Positions 1 through 5,072 are shown, counted from the stretch's first letter. The stretch is 5,072 bases of DNA from Candidatus Njordarchaeota archaeon (GCA_029856635.1 JAHKLH010000130.1:1-5072); one strand, 5' to 3'. The notes: a model not told the origin generated them from the sequence alone. Made by a program: numbers and translations.

Positions 1-1726
1 CGTTGGTGTCCTCAAAATATATTCCATAAGTATTCCCTTGTACTGTGTTGTCGTGTATGTTGTTCCCTACGGAGTTATCCACATAGATCCCGCAATAACC
101 GTTACTAATGGAATTCCCGTATATGTTGTTCTTGTTAGACGAAACCAGTTTGATAGTAATACTGTAATCCTCGAATGTATTATCGTAGATGCTGTTCATG
201 TCTGAATATAGAAGGATGACGGGGTAATCCGTTTGCGCTATCACATTGCCATAAATCACTGCTCCATTTGTTCCCCAGAGTTCTATCCCAGCATACGCAT
301 TGGTTATGTTCTGCTCAGTTATAATCACACCAGTGCAGTTCACTAAGACTATTTGCCCAGCATCTATGTTTATTCTTACGTTCTTCTTTTTCTCCATGTA
401 GATAAGAGGTTTACCGTTGACTATATTTCCACTTACCGTATTATTGTATGAGTTGTAAACATAGAGACAGTCACTTGTGAGATTGTTCTGCAGAAGAATG
501 TTTGCATAGGCGTAGTGCAGATAGACGCCATAATAGCTGCTGTTCAGAACAGTGTTGTTGTAGATATGGTTACCGCTGGAGTAGCTTGTATAGATTCCAC
601 ACCCTCCATTTCTTATCACATTGTCGTGGATGTCGTTTTCGTTAGAATAACTTAGGTAGATTCCATAATCTCCGTATTCATCAATGATGTTCTCATAAAT
701 GTAGTTTCTATTTGAGTAATAGAGGTATATTCCTTCTAACACGCTGTCATATATAGCATTATTGTAGATATAATTATCAGCCGAGTACTTAAGGGAAACT
801 CCACCTTTGTTATTATCTGATAAAGTATTGTTGTAAATTTGAGTTTCATTAGATCGTACAATGGAGATAGCCCAGTATATGTTATTCTTCACGCTGTTGT
901 TACAGATACAGACATCACGCGACTTTACGATGTAGATTCCATCATGGTTTCCTTCGATTGTACAGTTGTATATCAAACAGCTGTTTACCAGGTACAAGTA
1001 TAAGCCATGATAATTGTAGTGTATTTCTGTTCCTTCAATTATAGCCCCCTCAGTGTTTATCCAGATACCGCTGTGGTTTCCGTGTACTCCAGATTCATAT
1101 CCGGCATAACTTGTTTTACTATTTTCTATTCTTAACTTTGACCCATTGAAAGCTCTCATGTAATAGTTATTTGCTGTGTTGTACGCTGTAATTGTGCTGT
1201 TAAGCATTGTCAAGTTTCCATAAATGTCTATCCAATGTTCCCCATCATAAGTCAAGTTCATGTATATTGAAGCATTCTTCAAGATTAATACTCCAGTTTC
1301 ATTAACTATTATGCTTCCGTTTATTATTAATACGGAATCCTCCACGATTGTAGTATCATTTATTATCCAATCTCCACTCCGAGGTGGTGGCGTCCCCGTT
1401 ATTCCTTTCACTCGAACCTTTACATGCCATATGAAACTAGATCTTTTATCCTCAATATCTAAGCTAATTTTATTATGTTTATGTTCTCCAAAATGCATTA
1501 AGTTAGAATAATCTATCATATCTGGAGTCAAATGTCTAAATTTTTCAGACCCTAATGCAGTTTTTTCTAGTTCTGCATCTATTAATGCCTTTCCTAGCAA
1601 TGCAGATTCTTGATGAGTTCTTAGCTTAATTTTAGTTAAAGTATTCGGATTTTTGGTCATTGAATGCATGAATACGAATGCAAAGATTATAAAAAATAAA
1701 AAAATCATTGCCACGCCTTTTTTCAT
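1..1726 (-). CDS. NosD-like right-handed beta-helix surface protein (partial, C-terminus beyond window)
   Basis: The frame is open from an ATG at 1726 to the left edge (575 residues, no stop). Residues 1-4 are MKKG, followed by a hydrophobic stretch to about residue 20, so the protein is exported. The KG-VA junction fits the archaeal class III (prepilin peptidase) signal as well as a Sec signal or anchor. Residues 24-110 are a less repetitive polar region ending in a TPPP linker. From about 115 onward there are Asn/Tyr/Gly-rich coils of 21-24 residues with the recurring pattern N-x-I-Y-x-N-x-I, six to eight residues, then G-I-Y-L-x-x-S. This is the parallel beta-helix (PbH1/NosD) signature. 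Residues 436-464 (NGKPLIY, then DAGQIVLVNC) match the insertion I know from archaeal NosD-type proteins. NosD itself serves nitrous oxide reductase maturation, but this family label in archaea usually marks cell-surface or carbohydrate-related beta-helix proteins, so no copper role is inferred. A hand count gives about 19 N-x-S/T sequons, in keeping with a glycosylated surface protein. The start is supported by the signal sequence and an upstream GGTGGTGGT. No neighbour indicates its substrate. Confidence 0.9.
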   Translation of the reverse strand, partial: MKKGVAMIFLFFIIFAFVFMHSMTKNPNTLTKIKLRTHQESALLGKALIDAELEKTALGSEKFRHLTPDMIDYSNLMHFGEHKHNKISLDIEDKRSSFIWHVKVRVKGITGTPPPRSGDWIINDTTIVEDSVLIINGSIIVNETGVLILKNASIYMNLTYDGEHWIDIYGNLTMLNSTITAYNTANNYYMRAFNGSKLRIENSKTSYAGYESGVHGNHSGIWINTEGAIIEGTEIHYNYHGLYLYLVNSCLIYNCTIEGNHDGIYIVKSRDVCICNNSVKNNIYWAISIVRSNETQIYNNTLSDNNKGGVSLKYSADNYIYNNAIYDSVLEGIYLYYSNRNYIYENIIDEYGDYGIYLSYSNENDIHDNVIRNGGCGIYTSYSSGNHIYNNTVLNSSYYGVYLHYAYANILLQNNLTSDCLYVYNSYNNTVSGNIVNGKPLIYMEKKKNVRINIDAGQIVLVNCTGVIITEQNITNAYAGIELWGTNGAVIYGNVIAQTDYPVILLYSDMNSIYDNTFEDYSITIKLVSSNKNNIYGNSISNGYCGIYVDNSVGNNIHDNTVQGNTYGIYFEDTN

Positions 1727-1728
1727 TA

Positions 1729-1737
1729 CCACCACCA
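1729..1737 (-). promoter_or_regulatory. Shine-Dalgarno-like GGTG repeat before the beta-helix gene
   Basis: On the minus strand GTGGTGGTGGT runs almost into the ATG at 1726. GGTG matches the archaeal anti-SD core (GGTGAT). Three in-frame GTG codons lie within this run, so a start one to four codons upstream is possible. The ATG is preferred because it puts MKKG directly before the hydrophobic segment. The short spacing to the ATG is a weakness of this reading. Confidence 0.4.
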
Positions 1738-1746
1738 CGGCGTGGT
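1734..1746. repeat. 13-bp palindrome at the beta-helix gene start
   Basis: ACCACG-G-CGTGGT is a perfect 6+1+6 palindrome lying 8 bp upstream of the start codon and overlapping the GGTG repeat. It is GC-rich within an otherwise AT-rich leader. It could be a protein-binding site, or in RNA a small hairpin occluding the ribosome binding site. It could also be chance. Confidence 0.55.
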
Positions 1747-1788
1747 TAACTGGAGTAAAAAATAATACTTTAGAAATAAGGTTAATAA

Positions 1789-1798
1789 TTTTTTAAAG
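1789..1798 (-). promoter_or_regulatory. Putative TATA box for the beta-helix gene
   Basis: The minus strand reads CTTTAAAAAA, preceded by an A-rich BRE-like AAA. With the usual archaeal spacing of about 25 bp the transcript would start near 1767, giving a leader of about 40 nt that contains the palindrome and the GGTG repeat. The surroundings are very AT-rich, so chance matches are likely. Confidence 0.35.
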
Positions 1799-2085
1799 TT
1801 TAACTATCTAGTTATTAACAAAACTCAAAAAATTAATTATAGAGAATTTCCTTTGGAGTATTATTAGTTAACTTAAGAAACTATTTTTAAAACAGTTTGT
1901 AAAATTATTAAACATCAAATACGTCTTATTATTACTTCATCCCAGATAAATTCTTGATACTTTGTTCTATTTGATAATCAATTTAATCAAAATTTATTTT
2001 ACTTGCGAAATCTTAATTTACCAAAAATTTGAGTTAATTTAGAAAAATAAAATAATGATGTAAAATAACGTTTTCTAAAGTGATA
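1799..2085. other. AT-rich intergenic stretch without a gene
   Basis: No credible coding frame on either strand: stops are dense in all frames and composition is overwhelmingly A/T. There are short A/T runs and one weak dyad (AAACT, 11 nt, AGTTT near 1880-1900). I see no tRNA, no CRISPR-type repeat and no remnant of a coding gene. Confidence 0.6.
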
Positions 2086-2277
2086 GGTCGCTGGTAGTAT
2101 AGTACGAATTTCCGTCATTACTGTATTAGCTTGTCCCGAGTTTTTTCGTGGCATTCATTCGAGGAGTTAGCATTTAATCACGCATGGCTAGATAACATAA
2201 CCACACTCTACCACTTCTCCTGTAGTCTCCAAGTGATTTAAAAAGAGTACAATACTCGTACCAGAGTACCAGCGACC
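2086..2277. repeat. 192-bp block with 22-bp terminal inverted repeats (MITE-like or structured RNA)
   Basis: The left end 2086-2107 and right end 2256-2277 are imperfect inverted repeats. The outer 11 bp (GGTCGCTGGTA / TACCAGCGACC) and inner 6 bp (GTACGA / TCGTAC) are perfect. They are separated on both sides by 5 nt of which 2 match, so 19 of 22 positions match. The block is visibly richer in G/C than its flanks. It contains no ORF of useful size, so if mobile it is non-autonomous. I see no clear target-site duplication: the flanks are AAAGTGATA on the left and CAAAGCAATA on the right. A nested internal dyad (TTTAATCAC at 2173-2181 with GTGATTTAAA at 2233-2242) would extend a hairpin, so a structured non-coding RNA is an alternative. 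Position between two minus-strand genes does not decide the strand. The inverted repeats are certain; what the block is remains open. Confidence 0.7.
2245..2257. repeat. Small subterminal hairpin GAGTA-CAA-TACTC
   Basis: A perfect 5-bp inverted repeat with a 3-nt loop lies just inside and partly overlapping the right terminal repeat of the 192-bp block. AGAGTAC occurs at 2244-2250 and again at 2263-2269. The left end of the block has no equivalent, so its two ends are not identical. Confidence 0.5.
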
Positions 2278-2393
2278 CAAAGCAATATCAGTAACTATTC
2301 AAAGGAATTAAGACTTCGCTTGAGGGGCAAATTAAACTTAAAATTAATAATTTCTAATTGTACATTAACATATAAGATAATTTTATAATTTTT
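2278..2393. other. AT-rich spacer downstream of the membrane protein gene
   Basis: This non-coding spacer lies between the 192-bp block and the stop codon of the minus-strand membrane protein. Read on the minus strand it has several short T-runs that could end the transcript, but none is longer than four or five bases, so I do not call a terminator. No gene is seen. Confidence 0.5.
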
Positions 2394-2984
2394 CTATAGT
2401 AATCCCAAAAATTGTGAAAAAACTATTGTGAAATAAGTTACTATTACAGAAACCATTATTCCTAAAATTAGCTGAGAAATATTGTGAGCCTTGAGGTATC
2501 TTCGCGCCCATCCTACTGGTAATAGTAGAAGATAAAGCAAGCAGTATTGAACACCAAATATCATGACCATGAATGTTGTTGGTCCAGCAACTCCTGCGGT
2601 GTGTACACTTACTTTTGTGATCATCGTTGTCATCATTATTGCAGCAGTTACTGTAGCGTAGCAGAGTAAGAATGCGGCTAGGATTTGATTTTTCAATGTG
2701 CGGAAAATGATGAATCCTATTAAATAACATACAATCGCGGCCGTGAAGAATCTTGGTCTTTTTTCTTGTTCTTGCACGAAGATATCTGTTTGGCCTTTAT
2801 ACGCAGAGTATAAAATTGGAAGAATTGGAAAGACTGATAAGAATAAGGTTCCAACGATCAAATCAATAATTCTATTAACAAAAGCAGATTGTTCATTGCA
2901 TATTATTATCACGAGCAGGAAGAAGGCATATATCGGAGCAGAGAGAATTAATGATATTCCCGTAGCTATTTTATCTTTACTCAT
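2394..2984 (-). CDS. PAP2-superfamily-like integral membrane protein
   Basis: The 196-residue protein starts MSKDKIATG and has about six hydrophobic helices (roughly 7-29, 41-61, 79-95, 100-121, 134-155, 170-190). Three short conserved stretches sit where PAP2 (phosphatidic acid phosphatase type 2) motifs are expected. Motif 1 is TDIFVQEQEKRP at 66-77, keeping the R-P. Motif 2 is KVSVHTAG at 124-131, keeping S-x-H. Motif 3 is A-R-x5-H-x3-Q at 160-171. PAP2 enzymes hydrolyse lipid or soluble phosphates using a His nucleophile and an SR-x5-H-x3-D motif. Here R161 and H167 are kept, but the motif 3 Ser is Ala and the Asp is Gln, and the motif 1 Lys is absent. Activity is therefore doubtful, although similar compact prokaryotic relatives, as I remember them, also carry Gln there. 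The ATG at 2984 is preferred over in-frame GTG 2993 and TTG 3002 further upstream; no strong SD is seen. Divergent from the acetyltransferase gene. The substrate is unknown. Confidence 0.75.
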   Translation of the reverse strand: MSKDKIATGISLILSAPIYAFFLLVIIICNEQSAFVNRIIDLIVGTLFLSVFPILPILYSAYKGQTDIFVQEQEKRPRFFTAAIVCYLIGFIIFRTLKNQILAAFLLCYATVTAAIMMTTMITKVSVHTAGVAGPTTFMVMIFGVQYCLLYLLLLPVGWARRYLKAHNISQLILGIMVSVIVTYFTIVFSQFLGLL

Positions 2985-3029
2985 TTTAAACACTAAAAAC
3001 AAAATTAGAAGAATTTTTGATCATTGACG

Positions 3030-3037
3030 TAATTAAA
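3030..3037 (-). promoter_or_regulatory. Putative TATA box for the PAP2-like gene
   Basis: The minus strand reads TTTAATTA, about 50 bp upstream of the ATG at 2984. A transcript starting some 25 bp downstream would have a leader of about 25 nt. The match is to a generic A/T-rich TATA sequence only. Confidence 0.35.
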
Positions 3038-3092
3038 GTGCTGAGGAGTCAAGATTAGATTAAAGATATCAAAACTATGGATTAAACAAATG

Positions 3093-3120
3093 ACAAGAAC
3101 TTAATTTTAAAATTTCTTGT
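3093..3120. promoter_or_regulatory. Operator-like inverted repeat spanning a TATA box
   Basis: ACAAGAA at 3093-3099 and TTCTTGT at 3114-3120 are perfect 7-bp inverted arms separated by 14 bp. Corresponding bases of the arms are 21 bp apart, about two helical turns. Between them lies the TATA candidate TTTTAAAA at 3105-3112, itself the core of a 12-bp palindrome AATTTTAAAATT at 3103-3114. A dimeric regulator bound here would cover the acetyltransferase promoter. No regulator gene is in the window. Confidence 0.45.
3105..3112 (+). promoter_or_regulatory. Putative TATA box for the acetyltransferase gene
   Basis: TTTTAAAA lies about 50 bp upstream of the ATG at 3160. With usual archaeal spacing transcription would start near 3134, leaving a leader of about 25 nt that includes the GTGA ribosome-binding sequence. 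Confidence 0.45.
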
Positions 3121-3150
3121 TAACATTGATAATTATGATTTTAACACAGC

Positions 3151-3154
3151 GTGA
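3151..3154 (+). promoter_or_regulatory. Ribosome binding site GTGA deciding the acetyltransferase start
   Basis: GTGA sits five bases before the ATG at 3160 and matches part of the archaeal SD GGTGAT. The GTG in it is in frame and could be read as a start three codons earlier, but its position is right for an SD, so the ATG is chosen. Confidence 0.5.
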
Positions 3155-3159
3155 ACAGA

Positions 3160-3708
3160 ATGATTGTAAAAAAGTATTCAACTCCGAGTGAAAGAGGAAA
3201 GTTGTATGATAGGCTTTTGCGTTTCATGGCAGAAATTTATGTTTCAACCGCTGGAAAGTATCCTGCTATGGAATGGCTCCCCCCATGGGAAAAACCAGAT
3301 CCAAATGCTCCAAACTTCTTTGAAGAATTTTCGAGAAAATATGGATCTTTTTTGAAGTGGAGACTAACACAAGAGCTTGATGAAGTCTACTTAGCTTTTA
3401 TTGATGATGAATTAGTTGGAGTAGTAGGATTGAACTACGATTTGGAAGGAAAAACAATACCTTGGATTCCAGAAGAATTAACTAAACGAAAAGATGTTGG
3501 ATTCATCGAATTATTCGCTGTTCATCCAAAACACAGAGGAAAAGGAATCAGAACAACATTATTCAGGATGGCTATTGATAGGCTAAAAGAATTAGGAAAA
3601 AAGCCACATGTTGTAACATTTCCAGACCTTGAGGCTGTGAAATTTTATGAGAAAATGAGTGGAAGAATAATAATGAAATTTGACAAATTCCTTATCTACA
3701 TTTTCTAG
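3160..3708 (+). CDS. GNAT-family N-acetyltransferase
   Basis: The 182-residue protein (MIVKKYSTPS start, TAG stop) transfers an acyl group from acyl-CoA to an amine. The acceptor cannot be read from the sequence. Strands beta2-beta3 are seen in VYLAFIDDELVGVVGL (76-91). Strand beta4 and motif A follow: FIELFAVHPKHRGKGI (115-130), containing the R-G-K-G pyrophosphate-binding loop and the helix after it. Motif B is near PDLEAVKFYEK (155-165), with Tyr163 in the usual position of the general acid. The last position of the R/Q-x-x-G-x-G/A consensus is Arg131 instead of Gly or Ala. Residues 30-72, rich in Pro, Trp and aromatic residues (MEWLPPWEKPDPNAP), lie between helix 1 and strand beta2 and probably shape the acceptor site. 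Length is normal for a single-domain cytosolic GNAT. The gene has its own TATA candidate with a flanking dyad and is followed by T-tracts, so it is likely monocistronic. The family is secure; the substrate is not. Confidence 0.93.
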   Translation: MIVKKYSTPSERGKLYDRLLRFMAEIYVSTAGKYPAMEWLPPWEKPDPNAPNFFEEFSRKYGSFLKWRLTQELDEVYLAFIDDELVGVVGLNYDLEGKTIPWIPEELTKRKDVGFIELFAVHPKHRGKGIRTTLFRMAIDRLKELGKKPHVVTFPDLEAVKFYEKMSGRIIMKFDKFLIYIF

Positions 3709-3733
3709 TTTTTCTTACTCAGTAAACTTTTTT
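3709..3733 (+). terminator. T-rich putative terminator after the acetyltransferase gene
   Basis: A T5 run at 3709-3713 directly after the stop codon and a T6 run at 3728-3733 frame a small palindrome TTACT-C-AGTAA (3715-3725). Archaeal termination commonly uses T-tracts without a strong hairpin. The AT-rich context limits certainty. Confidence 0.4.
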
Positions 3734-3830
3734 ATCTACTTGTTTAGTAATATAATCAATAAAAAATAAGAAATAATTGATAGTCTGCATGGTAATCTTG
3801 TGCTAGTGTGAAAATTGGGATTTCTTAAGA

Positions 3831-3837
3831 TTTAAAA
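3831..3837 (+). promoter_or_regulatory. Putative TATA box for the ATPase gene
   Basis: TTTAAAA lies about 35-45 bp before the candidate GTG/TTG starts at 3871-3880. Transcription would begin near 3860, giving a very short leader or a nearly leaderless mRNA. This fits the absence of a recognisable SD there. Confidence 0.4.
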
Positions 3838-3870
3838 CCCAATCATAACTTTGTCTTTTGGATTTTAAGT

Positions 3871-5072
3871 GTGTTTTTGTTGAAGAATGCCTTTGTGATA
3901 AAAGGACCAGTGCCCGTTGACAAGTTTTTCAATAGACGACGTGAAACAGAATTTTTTGAAAGACTTCTTGAAAATGAGTGCTTTGATATGTTAATCGCAA
4001 TAATAGCACCTTTCAAATTCGGTAAAACATCACTCCTTATTAAATTACTCTCAAGCATAAGATCTCCAAAAGCTATTCCAATACTCATGAGATTAAACCT
4101 GATTGAGAAACCAATTGCATATCTGCTTAATGAACTAGGCATGAAATTTCATCAACTTGAACACAAATTAAGGGAAATATACATAGACATATTGAAGGGA
4201 AAAATCGAGCCAGTAAATTTCTTTTATGTGCTTAATAAATTCCTAGAAAAACATGACAAATGGTTAATCCTCTTCTTAGACGAATTTCAATGCATTGGTG
4301 AAATGCTAATAAAAGAGGGCTTTCTCAGATTAAAGGAAAAAAATCAAGCATTTGAATTCCTCAAAGGAATAACAGAAGAATTTAGACTTGGTTTAGTTGT
4401 ATCTGGATCGATTATAGGAAAACTTCACGAAGCATTAAAACCATGGCGCGGAAGATTCACAATTTTTCACCTAACGCGTTTTCCTCGAGAAGACTCCATA
4501 AAGATGCTTTCAACATTATTTGCATTATCAGATTTTAAAATTGATGATGAAAAAATTGAATATATTGCGTATTCAGTCAACGATCATCCATACTACATGC
4601 AATTATTTGGTTATCATTTAGTTAACTTAAGAAGATGCGATGAAGAGGCAATTGAAACCGTACGCAAGATAGTTGAAGCAACAATGGTAAGTTATTATGA
4701 TTCCCATCTAATTGAATTAATTTCAATGAAATCAAATGCACTCGAAGTTTTAAAGAAGATAGCTCAAGGAGCAACCACTTTATCTCTTAAAAAAGACGAA
4801 CTAAAAACTGCCATGATTTTGGAGCAAACAGGAATTATCTACCGAGAAAATACTAAGCTATTCTATTATGATGAAAACTTCAAGAATTATGTTCTCCGTG
4901 TTCAATGGGCAGAGGAACGTTTTCTACCTTCATACACCTCTGAATATCTAGTTGCACGTCATCTCGCTTACAAGGAGGGATTTCGAGAAGTACTTGTTGC
5001 ATACAAAAGTTGGGGACCATTTGATATTATCATTCCAAAGAAAATCAATAAGTTCTGGGGAATAGGAATACA
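3871..5072 (+). CDS. Archaeal AAA+ (STAND-like) ATPase with C-terminal PD-(D/E)XK nuclease-like domain (partial)
   Basis: The frame is open from after a stop at 3826 to the right edge, with no ATG before the conserved start of the domain. Candidate starts are GTG 3871, TTG 3877/3880 and GTG 3895. Numbering here uses GTG 3871 (400 full codons visible), and the start is uncertain by up to eight residues. The family opening KGPVPVDKFFNRRRE is at 11-25. Walker A is APFKFGKTS (46-54), Walker B is LILFLDEFQ (132-140), a sensor-like strand is LVVSGSIIG (175-183), and HPYYMQ (239-244) precedes helices and a winged-helix-like region (about 290-345). This is the archaeal ATPase_2 (PF01637-type) architecture, whose cellular role is mostly unknown. 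From about 354 the protein reads TSEYLVARHLAYKEGF, then WGPFDIIIP (381-389), then WGIGI and a codon beginning CA (Gln or His). This order (E-helix, G-x-x-D, I-Q-x-K expected) is that of Hjc-like PD-(D/E)XK nucleases, with Glu358 and Asp385 as predicted metal ligands. The catalytic Lys would lie just outside the window. Confidence 0.9.
   Translation, partial: MFLLKNAFVIKGPVPVDKFFNRRRETEFFERLLENECFDMLIAIIAPFKFGKTSLLIKLLSSIRSPKAIPILMRLNLIEKPIAYLLNELGMKFHQLEHKLREIYIDILKGKIEPVNFFYVLNKFLEKHDKWLILFLDEFQCIGEMLIKEGFLRLKEKNQAFEFLKGITEEFRLGLVVSGSIIGKLHEALKPWRGRFTIFHLTRFPREDSIKMLSTLFALSDFKIDDEKIEYIAYSVNDHPYYMQLFGYHLVNLRRCDEEAIETVRKIVEATMVSYYDSHLIELISMKSNALEVLKKIAQGATTLSLKKDELKTAMILEQTGIIYRENTKLFYYDENFKNYVLRVQWAEERFLPSYTSEYLVARHLAYKEGFREVLVAYKSWGPFDIIIPKKINKFWGIGI

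Noticed and set aside
1..1380. DNA-level tandem repeat or CRISPR-like array in the repetitive left region
   Set aside because: The periodicity is at protein level (21-24-residue coils) with strongly diverged DNA. No exact repeat-spacer structure is present.
1260..1511. Plus-strand open frame of 83 codons
   Set aside because: It lies entirely antisense to the beta-helix gene, has low-complexity Ile/Leu/Ser content and no recognisable domain or ribosome binding site.
2054..2095. Box C/D sRNA-like motifs (ATGATGT, GTGATAG, CTGG)
   Set aside because: The box matches are imperfect, no good D box is present and the spacing is wrong. In AT-rich DNA such matches are common.
2086..2160. tRNA-like start (GGTCGCTGGTA with a TGGTA motif)
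   Set aside because: No anticodon arm, no GTTCGAATC-type T-loop and no acceptor partner at the right distance on either strand. The similarity is explained by the terminal inverted repeat.
2077..2282. AAAG on both sides of the 192-bp block as a target-site duplication
   Set aside because: The copies lie at different distances from the two ends (five bases on the left, one on the right), so they are not a proper duplication.
2383..2730. Minus-strand open frame of 115 codons
   Set aside because: It overlaps the PAP2-like gene in another frame. Its His/Asn/Ser-rich translation shows no domain, while the other frame shows clean membrane helices and motifs.
2743..3027. Plus-strand open frame of 94 codons
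   Set aside because: Antisense to the start of the PAP2-like gene; no domain and no supporting start signals.
3024..3052. TTGAC / GTCAA dyad around the PAP2-like TATA box
   Set aside because: Only 5-bp arms with 19 bp between them; a match of this quality is expected by chance in a region of this size.
3887..3898. ATG at 3887 as the start of the ATPase
   Set aside because: It is in a different frame and meets a TGA after three codons. The ATPase frame must use a GTG or TTG start.
3843..4142. Minus-strand open frame of 99 codons
   Set aside because: Antisense to the ATPase gene across its N-terminus and Walker A region, which is clearly coding on the plus strand.

Overview
The window looks like chromosomal DNA from an archaeon with an AT-rich genome. 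The evidence is: an AAA+ ATPase of the archaeal ATPase_2 type; a NosD-like surface beta-helix protein whose N-terminus looks like an archaeal class III (prepilin-type) signal; A/T-rich TATA-like boxes 25-75 bp upstream of the genes; GGTG/GTGA-type Shine-Dalgarno sequences; and frequent AGA and ATA codons. I cannot name the lineage from the sequence alone. No rRNA, tRNA, CRISPR array or transposase gene is visible.

Layout. Positions 1-1726 (minus strand) hold the first 575 residues of a secreted or membrane-anchored right-handed beta-helix protein (NosD family); its C-terminus lies beyond the left edge. Positions 1727-2393 carry no gene. This stretch is very AT-rich except for a 192-bp block at 2086-2277, which is bounded by 22-bp imperfect terminal inverted repeats and has further internal dyad symmetry. 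It could be a non-autonomous mobile element or a structured RNA gene. Positions 2394-2984 (minus) encode a six-helix membrane protein related to PAP2 phosphatases. Positions 2985-3159 form a divergent promoter region. Positions 3160-3708 (plus) encode a GNAT N-acetyltransferase. After a short gap with T-tracts and a TATA-like box, a P-loop ATPase gene starts near 3871 and runs off the right edge. Its C-terminus is the beginning of a PD-(D/E)XK (Hjc-like) nuclease fold.

The four genes do not form a recognisable pathway. The two minus-strand genes are about 670 bp apart and the two plus-strand genes about 160 bp apart, and each has its own plausible promoter, so they are probably separate transcription units. 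The items most worth a second look are the inverted-repeat-bounded 192-bp block, the ATPase-nuclease fusion cut by the window end, the operator-like dyad around the acetyltransferase TATA box, and the prepilin-like signal on the beta-helix protein.
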